Positions 11,372 through 21,050 of a DNA stretch of 64,000 nt are shown piece by piece; the first letter of the stretch is position 1, and each line of letters starts with the position of its first letter. Source of the stretch: Sesamum alatum (taxonomy: Eukaryota > Streptophyta > Magnoliopsida > Lamiales > Pedaliaceae); NCBI GenBank assembly GCA_034509735.1, contig JACGWO010000010.1, forward strand, positions 14,769,193 through 14,833,192. Reading direction: 5' to 3'. The notes beneath the pieces were generated by a model. The model saw only the letters and a list, made by a program, of their open reading frames with translations. It was not told the origin of the DNA and did not search any database. A program made the position numbers and the translations under genes.

Positions 11372-11489
11372 GAAGCCGGGGTCCTTGACCCCGACTTCAT
11401 TTAATATGCATAGAAACCGGGATTATTAACCCCGATTTCTGATTTTTTTTAAAAATTGTGTTGAAACCGGGGTTAAACACCCCGGTTTT
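11372..11489. repeat. Three 27-bp CCGGGG hairpin units in the right arm
   Basis: Units at 11372-11398, 11413-11439 and 11463-11489. The outer two pair with the left-arm units. The middle one (GAAACCGGGATTATTAACCC...) has no partner, so the left arm lost or the right arm gained about 35 bp. Confidence 0.85.
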
Positions 11490-11568
11490 ACCCATAATTT
11501 TAAATTTTTTTAAAACAACTCTTTTTTGTAATTTTTTATTTTTTTAGTATTATTTAATTAATTTTACC

Positions 11569-11632
11569 TAATTAAATTAAAAATGTCAAACCACATATCC
11601 TATGGTATTAAAAGTATAATTTTGTTGTCTAT
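11569..11632. mobile_element. MITE family A, right end; includes right TSD of fold-back (11569-11577)
   Basis: CCACATATCCTATGGTATTA then AAAGTATAATTTTG is the reverse complement of the left end seen at 5902, which completes the split family-A copy. Confidence 0.5.
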
Positions 11633-12298
11633 TCCAGGTCAATAGGCTTCAAAGTGGGGGTAATTTTTGGACTATCTCATAGTGATAAAACTTGGCCAAG
11701 AATACCATAACATCCTAGAAATAATTTAGTAAAATATGAAGCTCAAACGAAAACTACAAAATATATATATATATATATATATAAATTAACTAGAGTTTGC
11801 TGAAAACTGGAAATTTTGCAAGAATTCCTGGATAGTGGTCGAAATGATGGAGTTTCACTACTAACAATGGCCCTTCATGACAAAAGTGATGAGGGGTTAG
11901 AATCTCTCGAAAAGACGATCACATGGATAAGCATATAGATCGTCTCATAATTCCTCTATCGAAAGTTACAATTGAAGTTTCACCATCAAAACACTCACTT
12001 CAAACATTATGCTTTCAACTTCTTTCGATACAAATGCTCCAAAAATTCATTCCCTCTTGCTCCACATCTCTCTTAATCCCGTTATAGATAAAATTTCTCA
12101 AATATTTATTGATTAAAACAAACAAAAAACCCTGTCGATCGTCACATGCATACATGACTTATGGTCCTATAAAAAAAACGTTAGGATTCATAGAGCACAG
12201 AATTATAGGTGAAGGTACATTAATCTTCTTATGAAAATCTAGCATGGACCCCCTACCCTAGCATTGAGCTTTATCATATTTATAGCAGTCAGTACTGA
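11633..12298. other. Intergenic sequence with an (AT)n microsatellite
   Basis: An AT run of about 24 bp lies at 11759-11782. Nothing else recognised. Confidence 0.4.
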
Positions 12299-12493
12299 TT
12301 CACTCGTACTCATAATAAGCCAAAACTGCCTGGTGTTAGAGATTTCTGCAACAGTTATGGTGGATATGATGAGGTTTCAGCTTTGGAGTATATACAAAAT
12401 CATGAAAAGATGAATTTGCATTACCATTTGGGTACTGACATACTTCTTGCACATAATCGAATGCCTAGTTGGTACTATCCGTCAATGAATTAA
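12299..12493 (+). pseudogene. Coding-like fragment, unknown family
   Basis: Open from a TGA at 12296-12298 to TAA at 12491-12493, with no early Met. Composition is protein-like: PKLPGVRDFCNSYGGYDEVS, then HYHLGTDILLAHNRMPSWYY. A possible 3' splice site (TTATAGCAG) lies just upstream. I do not recognise the family. It may be an internal exon of a dead host gene together with the next fragment; a GT within CCTAGTTGG near 12467 could serve as donor. Could also be chance. Confidence 0.35.
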
Positions 12494-12574
12494 AGCTTCT
12501 GGAACTAATTTGCTTGATTTTTTTTTTTTTCTAAATTGTTCAGAGATCCCAATGAATGACGTAGCAACGTTATT

Positions 12575-12582
12575 ATTTGATG
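12575..12582 (+). repeat. Left 8-bp TSD of hAT element
   Basis: ATTTGATG, identical to 13629-13636. Confidence 0.85.
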
Positions 12583-13132
12583 TCGGGGTGGCAGATGAGT
12601 CGAGAGCTCACGAACCGGCTCAATTCGAGCTCGAGCTATAATCTTCTGTTCATAAGCCCGTGAGCCGGCTCGCGAGCTTTTTTTAATTTTATTATATTTT
12701 TTATTTTTTTTTTGAAAATTTTTACATATTTAACTCATATTCAATATTATAGCAACTTTATATTCAAAATTAATCATATACTATAATTAATAATCAATAT
12801 CGATATCATATATTATAATTAATAATCAATACCGATATCATATATTATAATTTGAGATAATAATAAAATATGGTACTTTAATTTATATATAATCTATATA
12901 CAAAAACTAGCTTAATCAACAATTTTGTAAGTTTTACTGTGATGCATATTACATTTTATGTTATATTCAATATTCATTTGTAATCTCCAATGCTTTTTAA
13001 AATTTACAAGTCCTCACAAATTCTTTTTTTATTTATTTGTGTGTATATATTCATACAAAGATACATAGTATGCAATCTAATAATCTTTTTTTATTACTTA
13101 TAAACTTATGTCAAAATTTAGTGATTCTAAAG

Positions 13133-13199
<67 letters not shown>

Positions 13200-13628
13200 T
13201 GGTTGAACACTGTTAATTATTTTATTTGTTATTTATATATTATGAGATCCATGACTATTTGGTATTTTAGTTTAAAAAAATTGTCTTTTTATTTTTTATT
13301 GTTGAATGATACAAAATTTAAATTATCATCAATTTAAAATTTTTTATATAATGAGATTAAGCTACTTCAAAAAATAATTTATGTTTAATAATTAACAAAT
13401 GATTAATATTTTTATAATTAATATAATAATATTTAAAAATAATAGTAACAAATTGTTGAAAAAATGAGCTTCAACTCGAGCTTTGCTCAAGCTCAATCGA
13501 GCTGACGAGCTCGAGCTCATTATTTATGGTTCGGGTTCGAGCTCGAACTATAACGGCTTGTCGAGCTCAAGCTCAAATTCGAGCTCGAGCTCATCAAAAA
13601 TGGTCGAGCTCGACTCGTTATACCCCTA
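12583..13628. mobile_element. Non-autonomous hAT element (1046 bp) with GAGCTC-rich ends
   Basis: Bounded by a perfect 8-bp duplication. Terminal repeats are TCGGGGTGGCA (left) and TAGGGGTATAA (right, reverse complement). Both subterminal regions are packed with GAGCTCGAGC-type motifs (12596-12680 and 13465-13612), as in hAT subterminal transposase-binding arrays. The interior is AT-rich with no ORF and includes the microsatellite at 13132-13197. Confidence 0.88.
13132..13197. repeat. (AAT)n microsatellite inside the hAT element
   Basis: About 21 uninterrupted trinucleotide repeats. Confidence 0.95.
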
Positions 13629-13636
13629 ATTTGATG
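13629..13636 (+). repeat. Right 8-bp TSD of hAT element
   Basis: ATTTGATG, identical to 12575-12582. Confidence 0.85.
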
Positions 13637-13875
13637 TTCGTAATATATTTATGCCCAAATTAATGGGGTACAATTATGAGTTTTCTGCTATTGTTGGTAA
13701 TTTACCTGATTTACATGAAATTTTAAAAGGTAAATGGTTGAGTTTATAAATTTTTCAAAATATCATATTTGGAAGTTTATAAGATATTAAAAAGTGTTTG
13801 GTAAATTTCTTTTCCTTAAAAAAATGTATCATAAGATTCGAAAATAAGATGTTAGGTGCTTATAATTAACACCCA

Positions 13876-14162
13876 GGAAAATTGTTATTTTCGTCCTGTA
13901 ACATAGGAAGTGGCAATTTTGGTCCTGCACGAATTGATTTTCGTAATTTAGTCCTGTTACTTCGAAAATTTGACAATTTTGGTCCCATTTTGCTCGAAAC
14001 CTCCAATTTTAAAGGTCATATGTCCTACACCTGTGTTTTTTCATCAAAAAAAAGATCAAAATTGTAAATTTTTCAAAGTTATAGGATTGAATTATAAAAA
14101 TCAATTGATGCAGGACCAAACTTATCACCCCTAACTTACAAGATGAAAAGTATAATTTTTCC
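13876..14162. mobile_element. 287-bp inverted-repeat element (family B MITE)
   Basis: The left arm (GGAAAATTG, TTCGTCCTGTAACATAGG, TTTTGGTCCTGCACGAATTG) pairs with the right arm across the whole length. Ends GG...CC. No matching flanking duplication found. A sibling lies at 15081-15352 in the same orientation. Confidence 0.7.
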
Positions 14163-14199
14163 ATTTCTTTAGTCCATTTCTTCAATACTGCCCTCAGCA

Positions 14200-15070
14200 T
14201 TCATGTTGGGGGTATATTGATATGCCGTGCTTCAAAATTATATTTTTATAGTTGTAATTTTTTAAATTATAAACTTTATTCATTTATTTTCTCTAAGAGA
14301 AGTTAAAAAAAAGGTGAAAATTTAATAAAAATTAATATTTTCATAGTCTCCTTGTATAACATGACTACCATTGTCAAACCCCTCGCTGGGCATGTTAATT
14401 TGTGAATCTTGAAAAGTATATTTTTAAAGTTATAATTTTTTAATTAAAAGACGTTATTAATTTATTATCTCTATGGGGAGTAAAAAATAGTGGAATTTTC
14501 AGCCAAAAATACAATTTTTATAATGATTTCTGGTGCTTAAAAATTATATTTTTATGGCTCTATTTTTTTAAGTATGTACTTTATTCATTTATTTTTCTAA
14601 GAAAAGAAAAAAAATAGGTGAATTATTTATCAAAAAATTATATTTTATAGTCTACCTGTAACACGGCCCTCTCCAAATCCCATGTTGGGGCATGTTGATT
14701 TTGGGGACATTGTTAATTTATTTTTTCTAGGAAGATTAAAAAATAATGGAATTTTGAGCCAAAAAAATGAGCTTTTATGGTGATCTGCGGTGCTTGAAAG
14801 TTATATTTTTATGCTTTATTTTTTTAAAGTATAGACTTTATTCATTTATTTCTCTAAGAGGAGAAAAAAATATGTGAATTCTTTAATTTATCAAAAAATA
14901 ATATTTCATAGTTTACTTGTAACACAACCCTCTCCAAATCCCATGTTGGGGCATGTTGATTGCGGAACTTGAAAGATATAATTTTTAGGCTCTAATTTTT
15001 TAATTATCGACTTTATTATTTATTTTCTCTGTGGGGTGTAAAAAATAGTGAAATTTTTAGTAAAACATAT
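14200..15070. repeat. Tandem array, about 260-300 bp period, 3-4 degenerate copies
   Basis: CATGTTGGGG-type anchors recur at about 14203, 14386, 14682 and 14942, and GGTGCTTGAAAGTTATATTT-type anchors at about 14227, 14531 and 14789. Units carry alternating ACTTTATTCATTTATT and AAATAGTGGAATTTT blocks. Non-coding. Confidence 0.75.
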
Positions 15071-15080
15071 GAGTTGTTCA

Positions 15081-15352
15081 GGTGAAAAGTGCAATTTCGT
15101 CCTGCAACTTAAGGGGTGGCAATTTTGATCATGTACAACTTGATTTTAACAATTTTGATAATTTTAGTCTCATCTGGCCAAGAAGCCCCAATTGTAAAGA
15201 TCATGTACCCGACGCATGCATTTTTTTGGCAAAATGAATAAAACTGCCAAATTTTCAAAGTTACATGATTAAATTGTAAAACTCAATTCGTACAAAATTA
15301 AATTTATCAACCCTTAAGTTACAGGACAAAACTTACAATTTTTCTGTTAACC
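15081..15352. mobile_element. 272-bp inverted-repeat element (family B MITE)
   Basis: The left arm GGTGAAAAGTGCAATTTCGT pairs with the right end CAATTTTTCTGTTAACC; CTTAAGGGGTGGCAA pairs with TTATCAACCCTTAAG. No clear target duplication. Confidence 0.7.
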
Positions 15353-15828
15353 TCTTAATTTGATATTTCATTGTATTTGTTGGTGTGTTGGTTCTTGAAG
15401 GATGCAGTGTACTGTTAACTCGTATTTTCATCACTAAAAGATATAAGGCATTAATCATTATTAATTATTATGGTTAAAAGTAAAAAATTACCACGAAACT
15501 AATTAATTACAATTATGCAATGACTACTAGTCATTATTTCTGCAGGTGATGTCGGAACATTAGCCACAGCTAATAATCATGGCAAATATTTTGACCATAG
15601 CTAAAAGCATAGTGATTAATGATGATTAACCATACTCAAAAATTAAGTTCTTGCATTGACTTTATTGATTATAATAAATTCTATTGATTTGTCATGGTTT
15701 TTAATCCACAATCATTTACAGTATATGAAATAATTCATTGTTTTGTAGTGCACGTATTTAAGCATTTATCACTTCTCTAGAAAAAAAACATATGGGAACT
15801 ATTAGAAAATGAATAAACACTAGTTAAA
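15353..15828. other. Intergenic
   Basis: Nothing recognised beyond AT-rich sequence. Confidence 0.4.
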
Positions 15829-16073
15829 GGGATAAATGCAATTTACCCTCGTGTGATATAAGAAATGAGCAAAAATCCCCTATGTGAAAAAATAATTAGC
15901 AAATTACTTTCCTGTATTTTGAGAAATGAAGCAAATTATACCCTATAAAAAAAAAAACACAGGGGGGGAATTTGCTTCATTTCAAGATCACAGGGGGTAT
16001 TTGCTAATTATTTTTTTACAAGGGTTTTTTTGCTCATTTCTTATATCACAAGAGGGTAAATTGCATTTATCTC
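15829..16073. mobile_element. 245-bp near-palindromic MITE
   Basis: The left arm GGGATAAATGCAATTTACCC is mirrored at the right (GGGTAAATTGCATTTATCTC), and pairing runs almost to the centre near 15955. Flanks CTAGTTAAA and TTAGCTAAA are a possible decayed duplication. It shares its terminal GGGATAAATGCA with the element at 44133. Confidence 0.85.
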
Positions 16074-16925
16074 ATTAGCTAAATCACTAGGCAATCTGAC
16101 TTATTGTGTAGCTATTGATATCAAATTGCAGTTGGAATCTTTTGTTCTAGTCTAGTTCATATGTTATGCTACAGTCAGAAAGAGTTACTGTCCACATCTG
16201 TATATGTATTTCGAACATAATTCGTGATTGTGGTACTAAAACATGACTCACCATGAAACCCTTTTTCCCATTTGTCGCCCTCTGCTGTAAAGAATCAGCT
16301 TTTTGCCTTAAACTTTATGTAATGCTCGTAAATCTGATTGCGACTATGTCACCAGTTTTTCGGCCAAGCTTGTCATAAAGAATGGTCCTAATTTTCTTTT
16401 CTTACAAGTAGGAAATAAATGGACCACATTGTACGCATTGGGCACTTGGCTTTTGTGACAAGTACACCCATCAAGAAGACTGGTGAAGCTTTCATCATCA
16501 CACTATTAATGTTTTCTGCTTGGACCAAATAAAGCTTAGATTTTTCAATGTCTTTTTACTTCATCTTTTGATCACTTATGAGTGAAGGGGAAAAAGAATT
16601 CTTTGAGTGACAACAAAATTTGTTGAAAGAGTTTGAACTCATTTTTCAGTCGATTGTCTCTTAGATAAACCGTTTAAGTTGGAAGAAAATGATGAAAATT
16701 GAGATTTTCAACTAATAATTGAAGCAGACTAGGGTCAAGACGAGAATTGAGGGTTTTTTTGCCCCCTCCATGGCTGCCTCGTGTGTTGTGAACGTGAGGT
16801 CTTCTGTCTATTCTAATGGTCCATTAGATGGCAAGGATCTAAAATGTCAACTAAACTGTGAAAAAGTTGATAGTTTGAGGACTAAAAATGTTAGACCTGA
16901 AAGTTTGAGGATCAAAACTGCATAA
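16074..16925. other. Intergenic; weak repeat remnant at the end
   Basis: Near 16860-16925 AGTTTGAGGACTAAAAATG and AGTTTGAGGATCAAAACTG repeat a motif common at ends of small plant inverted-repeat elements. The open stretch at 16719-16925 shows no domain. Confidence 0.35.
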
Positions 16926-17500
16926 GTGGTTATGCTATGATGAATTGACATAGACACGGTGATACGGATACAACATGAAAATTTTAAAAGAATAAGGACA
17001 TTACACGTACTGACACGGCTATATATAATATATTTTTATTATATATATTATTTTTTTATTATTATATATATATTCTCAATTTCTCATAAAATTAAAATAT
17101 GCAATATAAAATTATCAAAATAAAACATAAAATAAATATGTCTTAGATCTAAATTCTTAACTAAATACATGGCTTAAAAAATATATATAATAAGTTTATT
17201 TTAGAAAGTACGCAATAAAGAACATCTAATCATCCAATTTTAAATCATCATGACAATCCCCAAACTTTTAGTTTCAAAAGAGTGAATTGATTCTTTTTCT
17301 TTTTTCTAAAGACAGCCCAATACTTTTTGAAATTATATAAAAAAAAAACTAAATGTGTCCAAAATGTGTCGAACATGTCTGTTAATGTGTCTGGCGCCTT
17401 GTTCTTGTATTCTGTTTTATTTATATTTTTGAACACGCGGATACTGTGTCCGAGACTTTTCTAACACTGCACCAGTTATTTTTTAGAGTGTCCGTGTACT
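16926..17500. repeat. Degenerate GTGTCCG / ACACGG repeat region
   Basis: GACACGGTGATACGGATACA at about 16952 and several GTGTCC, GTGTCGAACATG and GTGTCCG motifs at 17350-17490 in opposite orientation enclose an AT-rich core. It looks like a decayed inverted-repeat element; class unknown. Confidence 0.35.
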
Positions 17501-18347
17501 ATATTGAAAATGCAGGAGCTCCTAATGCACTCGAACAAGAGTTATGTCCCCCATGTGAGTTGTAAACCTTACACTTTCAAACTTTTATTATTCTTCTGTA
17601 ATTTTACAGATTCGCTACACATCCACACAAATGGACATTTATTTTTCTGCTCATCAGCAGTTTTGAAGGGTAATGTTCTCATTTTAACTCCATGTTTTGT
17701 ATGTTAGTGTTTTCCGTTTGTCTTTTTACCGTATTGGAGTTCGGTGCCGTGATCCAATTTTAAAATGTGATACGAAAGAATGTTATTTCATGCTTTAGAA
17801 TTCAGTGTTGGGTGGATGGATTTTAGCTTTTGTCCTCTGGGAGATAGCTCGTCCTGATAAAATCATCCTTGATTGTGGCACTCAATCGCCCCACGCATCT
17901 TTTTTATGAACCTGTTTCGATACCCACAAAAACCACGTTGGAATCGACAAGTATTTAATTAAATTTCAAATAAAACAAGTTAAGTGCAAAACACATGCAA
18001 AATTAATAACACCATCACTACGTTCATTACCAACACATACAACACCAAAAATAAACATCAAAACCTGCTCCAAAGCCAAAGATCGCAGAACATATATAAT
18101 GTTGCACTATATATCAGACAAGGAAGTGCAACAACCGTTGTCGTCCTTGCCGTCGAGAAAGTATATTCATTCTTGCTCGGCAATGTAGAAAATTAACCCA
18201 CCCATCTCATCTTCATCAAACTTTTAAAGATACCGCCTCCTAAGGTCTCAACAGCCCCTTCCACCTTTATCCGCCTTTCCCCTCTCCTATTCATCACGTC
18301 GAGCCTGCCAAAACTCCCAAAGCATCTTTGTTGGTGGAGTTGATCTT
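17501..18347. other. Intergenic
   Basis: Short open stretches (17504-17707, 17984-18196) have no recognisable domain. Nothing else found. Confidence 0.4.
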
Positions 18348-18704
18348 TGAAGAAATAGGCGCAATACAAGAATGTGTTTTCTCCTTATTATGCTTTCTTC
18401 AGAACAAGTTGTTGTTTGTGTTGTTATTTTCTCTTAAGTCCTAAGTGCGTTCTCTTATGTTGGGCTGACACTTTAGCAGTTGTTTAGTTGGGCTAATAAC
18501 AATTTTGGTAGTTTAGTTGTTAGGCCCATCAGTTAATTAGCAGTTAGAGGAGTTGAGTCGTAATTGAACTCTATAAGTAAAGGTGTCCTGCTCTTGTAGA
18601 CACACTTCAATTTTCTGACGAAAGAATAATTTTTCTGCTCTCTTTTTCTTGCCTTCCTTCAAACTCTCCATGGTTTCATTTACTCTGAGCTCCGTTTCTT
18701 CTCA
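18348..18704 (+). repeat. 5' LTR of copia element
   Basis: Starts TGAAGAAATAGGCGC and ends TTCTTCTCA immediately before the primer-binding site. A TATA-like CTATAAGTA lies at 18571-18579. Matches 20726-21050 with scattered substitutions and a small indel. Confidence 0.9.
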
Positions 18705-18717
18705 TGGTATTAGAGCC
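18705..18717 (+). other. Primer-binding site (initiator tRNA-Met type)
   Basis: TGGTATTAGAGCC, one substitution from the usual copia primer-binding motif, directly after the LTR. Confidence 0.88.
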
Positions 18718-18759
18718 ATCAATTGATGGTCTCTGGCACCTCCATTTCTTTAGGTAGAA

Positions 18760-19690
18760 CATTTACACACCTTGAGAAGATTAAAGGCGTCACCATGGGA
18801 AGCCCTACCTAACCAGATGAAAAAGGGAAAAAGGTTGAAGGAGATTCGGATGTTTGGAAAGTTCAAGCTACTGATAAACCAGGAACTATCCTGTTGTCAA
18901 ATGTGTTGGATGGGACGATTTTCCTACCTTGGAGTCTTTCTATCTATATTGTCTTGAAGGCCACAATGAAGATGAGTTTTATTACTGGGAAGAACCCTAA
19001 GCCAAATGAATCTTGTAAAGGATTCGAGCAATGGGAGAGGGTGGACAACATGGTGTTGTCCTGGATTCTTAATTCCATTTCGAAGGACATTGTGGAGTCT
19101 TTCTTATACATTGAAACCGCCAGAGATCTTTGGGCCGAGATGGAAACCAGGTTTGGGGTTAGTAAGAGCCCCATGATATATCAATTACAAAGGGAAATCG
19201 CCTCTGCCTCCCAAGGGAATCTGTCAGTTTCAGCATATTTCACAAACTCAAGAAGTTGTGGGATGAGTTAGGGTGTCTGATAGCCACTCCCTCGTGTAGT
19301 TGTGGGGCTTCAAGGAAATGTCCAATCTGACTCATAAAGACCATCTTATGCAGTTCTTGATGGGTCTTGATTAATCCTTTGACGCCATCTGAAGCCAAAT
19401 CTTGATGATGGAACCTCTTCCTAATGTGGCTCAAGCTTATGCTATTGTGTTTAGGATAGAAAGACGACATAAAATAAGTTCTGCATATGCAAGCACCCCT
19501 CAGAATATGGCGATGCAGACTAGGAATTTCCAAGGGACAAATACTCAAAATCAATGGAAGAAGAGGAATGCACAAGAAAAGAAGGGACAATAGTGCACGC
19601 ATTGTCGCAAAACTGGACATCTAAAGGACAATTGTTTTGAGATTCTTGGACATCCAGACTAGTACAAGGGTTTTGTGGAGCAAAGGAAAA
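18760..19690 (+). pseudogene. copia gag with zinc knuckle
   Basis: Capsid-nucleocapsid precursor. Readable from about 18880 (SNVLDGTIFLPWS) through EQWERVDNMVLSWILNSISK and YQLQREIASASQGNLSVSAY in the frame open at 18894-19271. A +1 shift near 19245 moves the continuing KLKKLWDELGCLIATPS into another frame, followed by stops near 19328 and 19370. The frame reopens at 19402 (PLPNVAQAYAIV), and after a TAG at 19591-19593 CTHCRKTGHLKDNC (about 19597-19638) forms a CCHC zinc knuckle for RNA binding. Confidence 0.88.
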
Positions 19691-19799
19691 AAGGATCGGT
19701 TGTCAGAAGCAGGGCCTTGAGTACAACTGACAGCCAAGAATTTGCTGAGAATGCTATGGATAGTGAGTCCATCATAGATTTCATTCGGGCCCAATGAGG

Positions 19800-20275
19800 A
19801 AGAATGATGGAGGACAGTGATGCAGAATCATCTACAGAAGAGGACACCTTTGAGGAGTATGATGATTTTGCAGGTATGTCCCTTGTGAACTCTGTACTGG
19901 AATACACTAAATGTTGGATTATAGATAGTGGAGCTACATCCCACATGTGCAATGATGTTAATCTATTTCATAATAAAAGGAAAAATAACTCAAAATCATA
20001 TGTACATCTTGCTGATGGTTCCAAACAATGTGTGGATACAATAGGAGATGTTCTCCTTTCCAATAATATGAAACTAAATGATATATTACATGTTCCATCC
20101 ATGTGTTTTAACCTGTTGTCTGTTAGTAAGCTGTGTCAAGACACTAATGTCAGGTTAAAGTTTCTACCATCTTGTTGCTTTTTGCAGGACCTCAAGAATG
20201 ATAAGTTTGTGGCAGTAGGCAGGCTTCTAGGAAAGTTGTATATTCCAACAAACAACTCCACCAATCTGACAGCAT
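19800..20275 (+). pseudogene. copia aspartic protease
   Basis: Open from 19804. CWIIDSGATSHMC (about 19912-19950) holds the active-site Asp-Ser-Gly. YVHLADGSKQCV and ILHVPSMCFNLLSVSKLC follow in the usual order. The ORF ends shortly after LGKLYIP, where the normal continuation into integrase is missing. Confidence 0.9.
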
Positions 20276-20690
20276 ACTGTGAGGCTGATTGAGCATCCTG
20301 TGTGGACACAAGAAGGTCCCTCACAGGGTATTGCATCTTTTTAAGGATAGTACTTATCTCATGGAAGACAAAGAAGCAACACACAATGTCACGCTCAACA
20401 GCTGAGGCAGAGTACCGAAGCATGGGAACAACTGCGTGTGAGCTAACATGGATTTACAATCTGTTGAGAGATTTGGAAGTGACAGTACCAACTCCTATTC
20501 CTTTCCTCTACAGCAACCAGGCGGCCTTGCATATTATGGCCAACCCAATCTTCCACGAACGAAGAAGCATCTAGAGATCGACTGCCAATTGGTCCGTGAC
20601 AAAATACAAAGAAAGATTCCTCGCACCTAGCCATATTTCTTCGAAGTCCCAGTAAGCAGATGTTTTTTACCAAAACACTAAGAGGTCCAG
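20276..20690 (+). pseudogene. copia RNase H domain, fused to protease by deletion
   Basis: Begins YCEAD then TGA (20290-20292) where the family has Trp, then ASCVDTRRSLTGYCIF, SRSTAEAEYRSMGTTACELT and NQAALHIMANPIFHERRSI, ending with decayed PSHISSKSQ-ADVF. The acidic residues of the RNase H active site (D in CEAD, E in AEAEY, the D replaced by S in YSNQ) are only partly kept. The junction with protease at about 20272 shows that roughly 2.5 kb of pol (integrase, RT) is gone, judging from the family. Confidence 0.88.
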
Positions 20691-20715
20691 TCTTCCTGAG
20701 TTTGAACTCCAGCTT

Positions 20716-20725
20716 GAGGAGGGGG
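20716..20725 (+). other. Polypurine tract of copia element
   Basis: GAGGAGGGGG directly before the 3' LTR start TGAAGAAATAGG. Confidence 0.88.
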
Positions 20726-21050
20726 TGAAGAAATAGGCGCATTACAAGAATGCGTTTTCTCCTTATTACGTTTTCTTCAGAACAAGTTGTTGTTTGTGTT
20801 GTTATTTTCTCTTAAGTCGTGAGTGCGTTCTCTTATATTGGGCTGATACTTTAACAGTTGTTTACTTGGTCCAATAACAGTGTTGGTCATTTAGTTGTTA
20901 GGCCCAACAGTTAGAGGAGCTGAGTCTTAATTGAACTCTATAAGTGGAGGTGTCCGGCTCTTGTAAACACAATTCAATTTTCTGACGAAAGAATACTTTT
21001 TCTACTCTCATGTTCTTGCCTTTCTTCAAGCTCAACCCTCCACGGCCTCA
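20726..21050 (+). repeat. 3' LTR of copia element
   Basis: Colinear with 18348-18672; last alignable block is CCTCCACGGCCTCA. It appears to lack the final 35 or so bases of the 5' LTR, so it may be truncated. Confidence 0.85.

Larger units (their letters stand above)
9910..11568. mobile_element. 1.66-kb fold-back element with nested GC-rich hairpins (Mutator-like candidate)
   Basis: The left end GGTAAAATTAATTAAATAAT matches the reverse complement of the right end. Pairing continues through the terminal 330 bp, through AT-rich arms, and again at 10483-10570 against 10735-10832 (CATAAGTATGTCGTTGGCAT against its complement), so the element is one long imperfect palindrome with a loop near 10600-10720. 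The 9-bp flanking duplication fits a Mutator-like element. No transposase ORF; open stretches inside are low-complexity. Confidence 0.82.
12543..13749 (+). pseudogene. Coding-like fragment interrupted by a hAT element, unknown family
   Basis: A strong 3' splice-site pattern (long T tract, then AAATTGTTCAG) ends at 12543. The following frame is open through 12582, where the hAT element begins, and after removal of the element and one target copy it stays open to a TAA at 13747-13749. Visible residues are IPMNDVATLLFD before and RNIFMPKLMGYNYEFSAIVG after the insertion. It could be the last exon of a host gene or gene fragment. Family unknown; about 50 codons only. Confidence 0.4.
18348..21050 (+). 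mobile_element. Ty1/copia element with both LTRs and a large internal deletion
   Basis: Two LTRs flank a primer-binding site, gag, zinc knuckle, protease and RNase H, then a polypurine tract. Integrase and almost all of RT are missing. No 5-bp target duplication was found, and the 3' LTR looks shorter than the 5' LTR. Confidence 0.92.

Noticed and set aside
10046..11400. Short ORFs inside the fold-back (10046-10228, 11127-11366, 11167-11400)
   Set aside because: Near-mirror translations of complementary arms, low complexity, no domain.
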